From an uncultured Desulfobacterales bacterium (lineage in GTDB: Bacteria > Desulfobacterota > Desulfobacteria > Desulfobacterales > G020354645): a stretch of 15,799 bases of DNA. A program made the position numbers and the translations under genes. Positions 7,134 to 14,528 of the stretch are shown piece after piece (position 1 is the first letter of the stretch; every line of letters begins with the position of its first letter). The stretch spans positions 1-15,799 of the forward strand of contig CAMYNZ010000030.1 of assembly GCA_947259865.1 (NCBI GenBank), in the 5' to 3' direction. Below the pieces are notes generated by a model. It was given only the letters and a program-made list of their open reading frames with translations, searched no databases and was not told where the DNA came from.

Positions 7134-7315
7134 CACGGATACCACGGATGACACGGATAGCACGGATAAGAACGGGTAAGGCTCGAATCAAAGAATCCGT
7201 GCAATCCGTGAAATCAGTGGTTCAAAAGAATCTTAACCGCGGATTACGCGGATATCACGGATAGTAAAATACGCTGTATAAAGCATTCGTATTTATCAGT
7301 GTCATCCGTGGTTAA
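7134..7315 (+). repeat. 9-bp-periodic CACGGAT / ATCCGTG array forming two tandem inverted repeats
   Basis: Four exact CACGGAT units start at 7134, 7143, 7152 and 7161, each exactly 9 bp apart. They face inverse units ATCCGTG (7195, 7204) and ATCAGTG (7213), also 9 bp apart. About 27 nt of 7141-7167 can pair with 7195-7221 with four mismatches. A second block has CGCGGAT (7238, 7247) and CACGGAT (7256), facing ATCAGTG (7295) and ATCCGTG (7304). There 7233-7254 pairs with 7294-7315 through 18 of 22 positions, two mismatches being possible G-U pairs. Both blocks could fold as long hairpins in DNA or RNA. The array fills the gap between prs and rplY. Its function is unknown. Confidence 0.85.
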
Positions 7316-7387
7316 TCTCTTCCATATCATTGGATGACACCAGGAGCGCATCATCGCTCAAAAATAAATATCACGGAGGAAATATCT

Positions 7388-8047
7388 TTGGAACAAATTG
7401 AATTAAAAGCAAATATCAGGAAAAATACGGGAAAAGGTCCTGCCCGGGTATTGCGGCGTGACGGCAGAATGCCGGCGGTGCTATACGGCCCGGACCAAGT
7501 ACCGGTTTTGCTCAGCATTAATGTCAAGGAACTGGAAAATATTTCAAAAAAATACAATCTCAGTCAGGTGCCTTTGAATCTGGTCATTGAAGATGACAAA
7601 ACCGGTACGAAAAAAGTCATGGTCAAGGAATTGCAGACCCATCCGGTTTCTCTGAATTATCTCCACATCGATCTTTATGAAATCGCAATGGATCGCAAGA
7701 TCAAGGTCAACGTCCCGGTGGTTACCCGAGGCAAGTCAGTGGGCGTTGAGCTTGGCGGTGTCCTCCAGATCGTAAGGCGTGAATTGGAGGTATTCTGTTT
7801 GCCGACGGAAATTCCGGAATCCATTGAAATTGATATTACCGATCTTGATGTCGGTGACTCTGTCCATATAGACGAGATACCGCTTGAAGGGGAAATCGAA
7901 ATTTCAGCCACGATGAACTTTACGGTTTTAACCATTCTAAGTCCCAAGGTTGAAGTTGAAGAGGTAGAAGAAGAAGAGGAGGAATTGGAAGAAGAGGCTG
8001 AAGTCGAGGGCGAAGAAGAGGCTCCCGAAGAGGCTGAGGAAGAATAA
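7388..8047 (+). CDS. rplY: 50S ribosomal protein L25, general stress protein CTC type
   Basis: Binds 5S rRNA in the large ribosomal subunit. The long CTC/TL5 form is present: an N-terminal L25 beta-barrel (about 1-93, 'LKANIRKNTGKGPARVLRR', 'PAVLYGPDQVPVLLSI') and a second TL5-type domain (about 95-186, 'LHIDLYEIAMDRKIKVNVPV'). A strongly acidic tail (about 187-219) is almost all Glu with some Val and Ala. I choose TTG 7388 because GGAGGAA (7375-7381) lies 6 nt upstream and the N-terminus then matches the family. The ATG at 7334, in frame, has no SD and would add residues encoded by intergenic sequence. A small hairpin GAGCG/CGCTC (7344-7359) precedes the SD. The gene is 44 bp upstream of pth, probably the same operon. 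Confidence 0.93.
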   Translation: MEQIELKANIRKNTGKGPARVLRRDGRMPAVLYGPDQVPVLLSINVKELENISKKYNLSQVPLNLVIEDDKTGTKKVMVKELQTHPVSLNYLHIDLYEIAMDRKIKVNVPVVTRGKSVGVELGGVLQIVRRELEVFCLPTEIPESIEIDITDLDVGDSVHIDEIPLEGEIEISATMNFTVLTILSPKVEVEEVEEEEEELEEEAEVEGEEEAPEEAEEE

Positions 8048-8091
8048 CGCGTGCAACGGCCCGGAAAGTCCGCCGGGTTTACAAACATGGT

Positions 8092-8688
8092 ATGCCGGAA
8101 AAAAGCATCAGATTGATCATCGGCCTCGGAAATCCCGGGGGGGAATATGCCAATTCCCGCCACAATACTGGTTTTAGGGTGATTGAGGAAATCGCAACCA
8201 CCTTTGCGGTTTCACTTGATCACAAAAAATTTGATATTCTTTTTGGACGGGGCTCGATTGAAAAACATAATGTCATTCTGGCAAAGCCGATGGCTTTCAT
8301 GAACAACAGCGGACCGCCGGTCAAACAACTTGCCGGCTACTTCAGAATTTCAAGTGCGGATCTTTTGGTCATCCATGACGACATCGATCTGGCTTTTGGA
8401 AGATTAAAAATAAAAGAGAAAGGAGGGCATGGGGGACACAAGGGTGTAAAATCGTTGATGGACGCGTTTGGCAAAGGTGAATTTGCGCGTCTTCGCATCG
8501 GTGTTGGGCGTTCAGAGAGGGCGGTCAGTGTTACCGATCATGTTCTGGGTCGTTTCTCCGTGGAAGAGAAAAAGATGCTGAAGGGGATACTGGCGCGAGC
8601 CCAAGAAGCCGTCGTTACCATCCTTAGCAGGGGAATTAAGGATGGGATGAATCGCTTCAACGACAAAAGGTTTGAGATGACAAGCTAA
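8092..8688 (+). CDS. pth: Peptidyl-tRNA hydrolase
   Basis: Recycles tRNA by cleaving the ester bond of peptidyl-tRNAs that drop off the ribosome, in the cytosol. The product is 198 aa, the normal Pth length. 'IIGLGNPGGEYANSRHNTGF' holds Asn14 and catalytic His24. 'AKPMAFMNNSG' follows, then 'VIHDDIDLAFGRLKIKEKGG' with the catalytic Asp, and 'GGHGGHKGVKSL' and 'FARLRIGVGR' complete the family set. The start at ATG 8092 gives the typical N-terminus. No good SD is visible, and a weak hairpin CCCGG/CCGGG (8060-8077) lies just upstream, so coupling to rplY translation is possible. The L25-Pth pairing is a very common gene order. Confidence 0.97.
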   Translation: MPEKSIRLIIGLGNPGGEYANSRHNTGFRVIEEIATTFAVSLDHKKFDILFGRGSIEKHNVILAKPMAFMNNSGPPVKQLAGYFRISSADLLVIHDDIDLAFGRLKIKEKGGHGGHKGVKSLMDAFGKGEFARLRIGVGRSERAVSVTDHVLGRFSVEEKKMLKGILARAQEAVVTILSRGIKDGMNRFNDKRFEMTS

Positions 8689-8715
8689 ACATTCAGAATT
8701 CAGTTGGAGGAAAGA

Positions 8716-10740
8716 ATGAACTATACATTACCGTTGATTTGTACGCTGGTTGGTATTGCAGGGGTAATCTTTTCGATCATCCTCGCCAGTGTTGTCAGGA
8801 ATGCGCCGGCAGGCAATGAAAAAATGAATGAAATTGCAGCCGCCATCAAAGCGGGGGCCGTTGCTTATTTGAATCGTCAGCTCAAAAGCATGGGTACGGC
8901 CGGCATTATACTTTTTATCATCATTGGATTCGCTTTGAGTTGGAAAACCGCTGTTGGGTTTCTGATTGGAGCGGCAGCCTCATTTGTTGCCGGATATATT
9001 GGGATGCGGGTGTCGGTGCTGGCCAACGTCCGTACGGCTGAAGCTGCAAAAAGCGGCCTGGCCAGTGGACTGGCCATGGCTTTTAAAGGCGGTTCAGTGA
9101 CCGGGATGATCGTTGCCGGTCTGGCGCTGACATCTGTGGCCGGGTGTTTTACGGTTCTGCTGGCAATGGGCACACCCGCTCGGGATGCTGTCATTGCGCT
9201 GGTTGCGCTGGGTTTTGGCGGAAGTCTGATTTCCATATTTGCCCGTCTCGGCGGTGGCATTTTCACCAAGGGTGCGGATGTGGGGGCCGATTTGGTTGGA
9301 AAGGTGGAGGCCGGAATTCCTGAAGACGATCCCAGAAATCCGGCGGTTATTGCCGACAATGTCGGGGATAACGTGGGAGATTGTGCCGGTATGGCTGCCG
9401 ACCTTTTCGAAACTTATGCCATAACAGCTGTAGCCGCAATGCTTCTTGGAAATCTGCTGTATGCCGAGCATCCCATCGCCACCCAATTTCCGCTCGTGCT
9501 CGGTGCCATATCCATTGTGGCATCGATTATAGCCGTTTTTTTTGTCCGGCTCGGCGCCAAAGAATATATTATGGGGGCTCTGTACAAGGGTATGTTCGGT
9601 TCCGCGATTCTGGCAGCCATCGCTTTTGCAGTTGCCTGCAACAAATTGTTTGTCGGTGTTCCCGGACTGGCTCCGATGTCTATTTTTTATGCAGCCCTGG
9701 TCGGTCTGGTTCTTACCGTCTTAATCGTTATCATCACCGAATACTACACCGGGATCCGCAAGCCGGTTAAAATGGTTGCCAATGCTTCCACCACGGGCCA
9801 CGCTACCAATATTATTGCCGGCCTGGCTGTCAGCATGGAAGCCACGGCCCTGCCGGTGCTTGTCATTTGTCTCAGTATCGGCTTGGCTCATTATTTTGCA
9901 GGATTATACGGTATTGCCATGGCGGCCATGTCGATGCTTTCCATGACCGGTATGGTGATTGCGATAGACGCTTACGGTCCGATTACCGACAACGCCGGCG
10001 GGATTGCCGAAATGGCGGAAATGGATGACAGTGTCCGCGAGGTCACGGATCCGCTGGATGCGGTCGGCAACACCACCAAAGCGGTTACCAAAGGCTATGC
10101 TATCGGTTCCGCCGGATTGGCTGCCCTGGTGCTTTTTGCGGCCTATACCCAGGAGTTTGCGCTGCACGGCGGCGGGGCGGAACTGAAATTTGATCTGAGC
10201 GATGTACGTGTGATCATCGGTCTGTTTATCGGCGGGCTGATGCCCTTTCTTTTTGCCTCGTTTGCGATGCGGGCGGTTGGTAAGGCCGGTGCTGCAGTCG
10301 TTGACGAGGTCCGTCGTCAATTCAAGGAAATCCCGGGCATCATGGAGAGAACCGCAAAACCGGATTATGCCCGCTGTGTGGATATTGTGACCAAGTTTGC
10401 CCTGAAAGAAATGCTCATACCGGCCCTACTGCCGGTAATCGCACCGATACTGGTCGGTTTTATCCTGGGTAAAATCGCTTTGGGCGGGGTACTTATCGGC
10501 AGTATCATCACCGGCCTGTTTCTGGCCATTGCCATGACCACCGGTGGTGCTGCTTGGGATAATGCCAAAAAATACATTGAAGATGGCAACCTGGGGGGTA
10601 AAGGCAGCGATGCTCACAAAGCCGCCGTTACCGGTGACACCGTTGGCGACCCTTACAAGGATACAGCCGGACCGGCAATTAACCCCATGATCAAGATTCT
10701 AAATGTGGTAGCACTGCTGCTGGTTCCCTTTTTGTTGTAA
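8716..10740 (+). CDS. hppA: Membrane-bound pyrophosphatase, predicted K+-independent H+ pump
   Basis: Integral membrane pyrophosphatase that couples PPi hydrolysis to ion pumping. The product is 674 aa with about 16 TM segments, the normal size. The PPi/Mg site is intact: '[20 protein letters not shown]' with Asp188 and Asp192, '[20 protein letters not shown]', '[16 protein letters not shown]', and near the C-terminus '[18 protein letters not shown]'. The subtype-determining motif reads [10 protein letters not shown] with Lys455. Established work on this family links Lys here with K+-independent enzymes and Ala with K+-dependent ones; the former are generally proton pumps. ATG 8716 is chosen because GGAGG (8706-8710) lies 5 nt upstream; the in-frame TTG 8704 overlaps that SD. 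The gene lies 27 bp after pth and ends at a strong terminator. PPi-driven energy conservation suits an anaerobe. Confidence 0.97.
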   Translation: MNYTLPLICTLVGIAGVIFSIILASVVRNAPAGNEKMNEIAAAIKAGAVAYLNRQLKSMGTAGIILFIIIGFALSWKTAVGFLIGAAASFVAGYIGMRVSVLANVRTAEAAKSGLASGLAMAFKGGSVTGMIVAGLALTSVAGCFTVLLAMGTPARDAVIALVALGFGGSLISIFARLGGGIFTKGADVGADLVGKVEAGIPEDDPRNPAVIADNVGDNVGDCAGMAADLFETYAITAVAAMLLGNLLYAEHPIATQFPLVLGAISIVASIIAVFFVRLGAKEYIMGALYKGMFGSAILAAIAFAVACNKLFVGVPGLAPMSIFYAALVGLVLTVLIVIITEYYTGIRKPVKMVANASTTGHATNIIAGLAVSMEATALPVLVICLSIGLAHYFAGLYGIAMAAMSMLSMTGMVIAIDAYGPITDNAGGIAEMAEMDDSVREVTDPLDAVGNTTKAVTKGYAIGSAGLAALVLFAAYTQEFALHGGGAELKFDLSDVRVIIGLFIGGLMPFLFASFAMRAVGKAGAAVVDEVRRQFKEIPGIMERTAKPDYARCVDIVTKFALKEMLIPALLPVIAPILVGFILGKIALGGVLIGSIITGLFLAIAMTTGGAAWDNAKKYIEDGNLGGKGSDAHKAAVTGDTVGDPYKDTAGPAINPMIKILNVVALLLVPFLL

Positions 10741-10762
10741 TCTTTAGAAGTTGCCAAAAGAT

Positions 10763-10798
10763 AAGGATTGGCGTGTAATAACGCCAATCCTTTGTTTT
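10763..10798 (+). terminator. Strong intrinsic terminator after hppA
   Basis: AAGGATTGGCG (10763-10773) and CGCCAATCCTT (10782-10792) form a perfect 11-bp stem around an 8-nt loop, followed by TGTTTT. It starts 23 nt after the hppA stop and probably ends the prs-rplY-pth-hppA transcript. Confidence 0.88.
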
Positions 10799-11282
10799 AT
10801 AACACGCTTGCTGAAACCTAATTCCTTTGGTTTCGAGACCGCGATTCTTCCATCCAAATTGTCTCCTACAACGGTGGTTTTCAAAATAGGTTTCGGATCG
10901 AGAAACTTGAATATTGATCTCACTTAACGCGCAAGACTGAACCAGGTATTCGATCGCTAGAATTATTTGCAGTTAAGCAGGCAGTTATCGTTTGGCATCT
11001 GATCGGACGAAAATACCCCTCAACCGGCCGTTATAACCGTGGAGACAATTGGAATATACTTTTGACAATTACGGCAAGTTATGTTATATGATAAAGGTTT
11101 GGGATTTTAACATTTTCTTTCGTTGTCTTTGTTCTGATTTAAATTTTATCTTCCCAAGCGAGGCTGTCTTTTTATCTCGACAGATTGAAACGTCGTTTAA
11201 ATGGCGCTGTTTTATCGCGGTTAATACGATGTAAATCGAAAAATCATTTCAGATTACGCAGCATCCTATTTATGGGGTTAAA
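10799..11282 (+). other. Intergenic region and long leader before carD
   Basis: A 484-bp gap. The first 260 bp contains nothing I can assign. A promoter at 11062-11092 follows, then a leader of about 185 nt, AT-rich, with a possible hairpin built on CTGTC/GACAG near 11163-11185. A 61-codon open frame across 11049-11234 starts at a TTG inside the promoter region, has no SD and encodes a Phe/Cys-rich string without family resemblance, so I do not call it. Confidence 0.4.
11062..11092 (+). promoter_or_regulatory. Sigma-70-type promoter for carD
   Basis: A perfect -35 TTGACA (11062-11067) is followed by TATATG at 17-bp spacing (11085-11090), overlapping TATGAT (11087-11092) at 19-bp spacing. A start near 11097 gives a leader of about 185 nt, long for a housekeeping gene. 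Confidence 0.6.
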
Positions 11283-11861
11283 ATGAGTATTAAAAAGGAT
11301 AATGGGAAAACTCGAAAACAAGACATACCATCAACAATGCGCACATTTCAAGTTGGAGACCTTGCGGTTTATCCGGCCCATGGCGTAGGAAAGATACAAG
11401 CGATTGAAACCCGGGTTATAAATGGGGAAGAGCATGATTTTTATATCATGAAAGTTCTTGAAAACAACATGCTGATAATGATCCCAACCAACAACGTTGA
11501 ATCGGTTGGTTTAAGAGACATCATTGAAAAAAAAGAAATCGCCAAAATATATAAAGTGATCAAGACTAAAAAAGAATCGCTTAACGACAATCAAACCTGG
11601 AATCGCCGCTACCGGGAATACATGGATAAAATCAAGACCGGCTCACTTTATGACGTCGCCGAGGTCTTCAGAGATCTGTCGTTACTGAAGTTAACCAAAG
11701 ATTTATCCTTTGGTGAACGAAAGCTTTTCGATACCGCCCAGACGTTGCTTGTAAAAGAGCTTTCGACCGCCAAAAAAATCGATGAAAAAAAGATTATTTC
11801 TGAACTCGAATCTTTCTTTGCTGTTGAAGATCCCGATAATACGGACAGCCCCGATAATTAG
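11283..11861 (+). CDS. carD: CarD/CdnL-family RNA polymerase-binding regulator
   Basis: Binds the RNA polymerase beta subunit through an N-terminal RID domain and stabilises open promoter complexes, by analogy with CarD/CdnL of mycobacteria and myxobacteria. The product is 192 aa. Residues 1-18 are a polar extension. The RID begins at 'FQVGDLAVYPAHGVGKIQAIE', followed by 'YIMKVLENNMLIMIPTNN' near 57-74. The rest (about 85-180) is helical, with 'WNRRYREYMDKIKTGSLYDVAEVFRDL' in two helices and 'LSFGERKLFDTAQTLLVKELS', which is the DNA-binding C-terminal domain typical of the family. The tail is acidic. A GGGGTT stretch 5 nt upstream is a modest SD. The rluD-like gene starts 14 nt downstream, so the two are likely co-transcribed. 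Confidence 0.93.
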   Translation: MSIKKDNGKTRKQDIPSTMRTFQVGDLAVYPAHGVGKIQAIETRVINGEEHDFYIMKVLENNMLIMIPTNNVESVGLRDIIEKKEIAKIYKVIKTKKESLNDNQTWNRRYREYMDKIKTGSLYDVAEVFRDLSLLKLTKDLSFGERKLFDTAQTLLVKELSTAKKIDEKKIISELESFFAVEDPDNTDSPDN

Positions 11862-11875
11862 CCTTCCTTTATAAA

Positions 11876-12844
11876 ATGCCCGTTGCTGGTGCTTTTACAA
11901 TTATTGTCAATGCCTCCGAGGCTGGCAAACGCCTTGATGTACTTATTTCGTCGCAGCTTTCCGGGTGTTCCCGCTCCCATATCGCCAATTTGATCATTGA
12001 TAAAAGGATCCGTGTTAACGGGGAGCTTAAAAAACCCGGCTATCGCGTAAAGACAGGTGATGAGCTTTGCGGCGAAATCCTGCCCCTCGAAACAACTTCT
12101 TTTGCACCTGAACCCATTGAAATCGATTTCATTTACGAAGATCAAGATCTGATCGTCATCAACAAACCACCGGGGCTGGTTGTTCATCCCGCACCGGGGC
12201 ATTATTCGGGCACCCTGGTAAACGCGCTTCTCTATCATCGTCCGGGAATCGGCCGGGTCGGCGAAACGCTCAGGCCGGGAATCGTCCACCGACTTGACAA
12301 GGATACCTCCGGCGCTCTGGTAGTCGCCAAAAACTCGGCTGCCCATGACCATCTGACAGCACAATTTAAATCTAGAAAGGTGCAAAAAACATATCTGGCG
12401 CTTGTCTATGGAGACATGCATAATATTTCCGGTATGATTTCGACGCCCATCGGCAGACATCCGGTTCATCGAAAGCGGATGTCAACCAGCAGCAGAAAAA
12501 GCCGGCCGGCCGAGACACACTGGAAGGTCAAGGTTTGTTTTGAGGGCCTAACCCTGCTTGAACTTCGTTTGAAAACCGGGCGTACCCATCAGATCCGCGT
12601 ACATCTTGCAACCATCAATCATCCCATTGTCGGCGATCCGGTATATTGCGGACGTAAGGTCAAAGATAATCTCCCCCAAACGGTGGCTGCGATTATAAAG
12701 GCTGCGCCGAGGCAAATGCTACATGCCTGGCGACTGGGATTCTCTCATCCCACCTCCAACAACTTGGTTACTTTTGAGGCCCCGCTCCCGCCGGACTTCA
12801 CGGAAGTGACAAAGCGCTTGAAACCTATCCGTGGTTCTGAATAA
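11876..12844 (+). CDS. rluD: RluD-family 23S rRNA pseudouridine synthase
   Basis: Converts uridines to pseudouridine in structured RNA, most likely 23S rRNA helix 69 if truly RluD. The product is 322 aa, the usual RluA/RluD length. An N-terminal S4 RNA-binding domain (about 14-75, 'KRLDVLISSQLSGCSRSHI', 'RIRVNGELKKPGYRVKTGDE') precedes the catalytic domain. The active-site motif 'GIVHRLDKDTSG' carries catalytic Asp141. 'IVINKPPGLVVHPAPGH' and 'TGRTHQIRVHLATINHPIVGD' in two blocks are the remaining family motifs. No SD is evident before ATG 11876, only 14 nt after the carD stop, which suggests coupled translation. Family-level assignment is firm. The exact target (RluD rather than RluC or another paralog) rests on the S4 domain and length. 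Confidence 0.92.
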   Translation: MPVAGAFTIIVNASEAGKRLDVLISSQLSGCSRSHIANLIIDKRIRVNGELKKPGYRVKTGDELCGEILPLETTSFAPEPIEIDFIYEDQDLIVINKPPGLVVHPAPGHYSGTLVNALLYHRPGIGRVGETLRPGIVHRLDKDTSGALVVAKNSAAHDHLTAQFKSRKVQKTYLALVYGDMHNISGMISTPIGRHPVHRKRMSTSSRKSRPAETHWKVKVCFEGLTLLELRLKTGRTHQIRVHLATINHPIVGDPVYCGRKVKDNLPQTVAAIIKAAPRQMLHAWRLGFSHPTSNNLVTFEAPLPPDFTEVTKRLKPIRGSE

Positions 12845-12965
12845 AGCAAGCCGAATATCCTCTTTGTATTTTATTATTAATTATTGAATAAAGGCTTGTC
12901 TTCTGGTAGATAACCGCAAACCAACACATAATCTGAAATATTGCCAAGGACGGGAGGAATTAGTG

Positions 12966-14030
12966 ATGCTAAGCGAGGTACTTCGTTGGGTTGGAGATGA
13001 AACACTTCTGCATGAAATGGTGCAGGGTTTTCCTGTTGTTGCATTGCTGGCCATTATGGCTGTCTGCATTCTTTTGTTGTCGAAAGGTGCCGACTGGATG
13101 ATCGATGGGGTGGTGCATCTGGCACGCCGGACGGGTTTGCCCAGAATTGTTATCGGGGCCACGATTATTTCTCTGGGGACCACCATGCCGGAGGCGTTTG
13201 TGTCGGTTATGGCTGCCTGGATGGGCAATCCGGGTCTGGCTCTGGGCAACGGTGTGGGGTCCATTATCGCCGATACGGGTTTAATTTTTGGTTTGACATG
13301 TATTTTGACCGTTGTACCGGTCAACCGCTTCATACTTAATCGAACAGGTTGGGTGCAAGTGGGATCCGCGACCCTGTTGGTCCTTATTTCGTTAATAGCG
13401 CTGGTCGTAATGGAAGGCCAACCGATATTACACAGATGGGTTGGTATATTATTTCTCATATTATTGGCAGGTTATATGTATATCACCTACGTGTGGGCCA
13501 AGCAGGGGGCGGATATGGCTGGCGAAGGCGAGGAGGCCGACGATTCCGAACTCATGCGGCTGGGTAAGTGCTGGCTGATGATCATAGGCGGATTATTTTT
13601 TGTTGTTATCGGTGCCAGAATCCTGGTTCCGGCTGCGGCGGAAATCGCGCATCGGATGGGCGTGCCGGAGGATGTTATTGCCGCTACCATGGTGGCATTT
13701 GGTACTTCTTTACCGGAACTCATGACAGCCATAGCCGCTGTGCGCAAAGGCCATCCGGAAATCATGGTGGGCAATGTCGTGGGTGCCGATGTCCTGAACT
13801 GTCTATTCGTAATCGGTGCCGCAGCGGCCGCCCGGCCGCTGGCGATCCCGCAAAACTTTTTTACCTTCCACTTTCCGGCCATGATACTTATTCTCTATCC
13901 TTTCCGGTTTTTTATTTTTCAGAATAAAGACGGTCGTTTCCGGCGATGGCAGGGAGCCTGGTTATTGGGTATATACCTTATTTATTTAGTGCTGCAGTAC
14001 GCCTTCAATATCGGCACGGTTGCGGGATAG
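12966..14030 (+). CDS. CaCA-family cation/Ca2+ exchanger (YrbG-like)
   Basis: Integral membrane antiporter of the Ca2+:cation antiporter superfamily, exchanging Ca2+ (or K+/Na+) against H+ or Na+ across the inner membrane. The product is 354 aa with about ten TM helices in two inverted halves. The alpha-1 repeat (about 64-108) contains 'LGTTMPEAFVSVMAAWMGNP' then 'GNGVGSIIADT'. The alpha-2 repeat (about 239-283) contains 'FGTSLPELMTAIAAVRKGHP' then 'GNVVGADVLN'. The paired G-T-(T/S)-x-P-E signatures hold the cation-coordinating Glu residues. An acidic loop 'GEGEEADDSE' separates the halves. GGGAGG (12952-12957) serves either GTG 12963 or the adjacent ATG 12966; I take the ATG. The 118-bp upstream gap holds a weak candidate promoter, TTGAAT (12884) with TAGATA (12907). 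Ion specificity cannot be read from sequence. Confidence 0.9.
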   Translation: MLSEVLRWVGDETLLHEMVQGFPVVALLAIMAVCILLLSKGADWMIDGVVHLARRTGLPRIVIGATIISLGTTMPEAFVSVMAAWMGNPGLALGNGVGSIIADTGLIFGLTCILTVVPVNRFILNRTGWVQVGSATLLVLISLIALVVMEGQPILHRWVGILFLILLAGYMYITYVWAKQGADMAGEGEEADDSELMRLGKCWLMIIGGLFFVVIGARILVPAAAEIAHRMGVPEDVIAATMVAFGTSLPELMTAIAAVRKGHPEIMVGNVVGADVLNCLFVIGAAAAARPLAIPQNFFTFHFPAMILILYPFRFFIFQNKDGRFRRWQGAWLLGIYLIYLVLQYAFNIGTVAG

Positions 14031-14528
14031 AAACGGAAGTACGGTACACCTCGGTGTCAAAAACGCTTTTAATCTTCAAATGGGTCTGATGTATACTATT
14101 CTGAGGTATAAATCGGGTAAACTGCGGTTTAATCCGCCCCGCCCCCTGAAGGATAGTACGGATAAATTATTGTAAAAAAGGTTGACATATTTGTCTTTAT
14201 TGTACTAAATGACTATGATTACTTTTCCAGGTCTTCATTAAGAGTGAGCCTATCAGCGGAGAAAGGGGGTAAACCGCTGTAAGATTGCCTTTGGAGAGTT
14301 CTGGATAAGTTTGAAATATTTGTGCCCTTGAAAAGGCAGTTTCTCTATCACTTTTTGAGCCTCAAATTCAATCTCGAACAGGAAAGTGTTGAATCTTTTA
14401 TTGAGCTTTGACACCTGACTGCCTCCGAGTCGATTGCCAGCGCTTTTCCAAGGGTATTTTTGTATTCCGTTCTCAAACTAACATATTTGTTAATCCTTAT
14501 TTCATTTAATTGAAAGGAGACGGGTCTT
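14031..14528 (+). other. Long intergenic region and leader before the YeiH-like gene
   Basis: A 498-bp gap with no credible ORF. It holds a compact palindromic element ACACCTCGGTGT (about 14047-14058), a hairpin TAAAC/GTTTA (14118-14131), and a -35-like TTGACA at 14182. Downstream are inverted pairs CAGCGG (14254-14259)/CCGCTG (14274-14279) and GCCTTT/AAAGGC (starting about 14287 and ending about 14337). If transcription starts near 14217, the leader exceeds 300 nt. I could not match it to a known riboswitch class by eye. Confidence 0.45.
14182..14210 (+). promoter_or_regulatory. Candidate promoter for the YeiH-like gene
   Basis: A perfect TTGACA (14182-14187) lies upstream of TACTAAAT (14203-14210), which gives only a poor -10 match at 15-17 bp spacing. 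It may need an activator or be non-functional. Confidence 0.4.

Noticed and set aside
7134..7315. CRISPR array
   Set aside because: Units are 7 bp with 2-bp spacers and occur in both orientations; there are no 20-40-bp repeats or unique spacers.
7334..7387. N-terminal extension of L25 from an ATG at 7334
   Set aside because: No SD upstream and the extension does not resemble L25; TTG 7388 has GGAGGAA at ideal spacing and gives the family N-terminus.
7675..8163. Long minus-strand frame opposite rplY/pth, Ser-rich
   Set aside because: It is the complement of the Glu-rich L25 tail; Ser repeats are what GAA/GAG codons give on the other strand.
8704..8715. TTG start for hppA four codons upstream
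   Set aside because: This TTG overlaps the Shine-Dalgarno sequence that serves ATG 8716.
8877..9486. Long minus-strand frames opposite hppA
   Set aside because: Shadows of the strongly biased hppA coding sequence with no SD or domain; the same holds for the minus-strand frames opposite the RND gene, the CaCA gene and the YeiH-like gene.
11049..11234. 61-codon open frame on the + strand before carD
   Set aside because: It starts at a TTG inside the promoter region, has no SD, and its product is a Phe/Cys-rich string with no family resemblance.
12845..12965. Terminator/promoter pair between rluD and the CaCA gene
   Set aside because: CAAGCC/GGCTTG can pair only across a loop of about 40 nt and without a T-run, and the -10 is poor, so neither is called as a separate feature.
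14254..14340. Known riboswitch (glycine, cobalamin, SAM, moco, c-di-GMP) before the YeiH-like gene
   Set aside because: The inverted pairs are present, but none of the conserved cores I know for these classes could be matched by eye.
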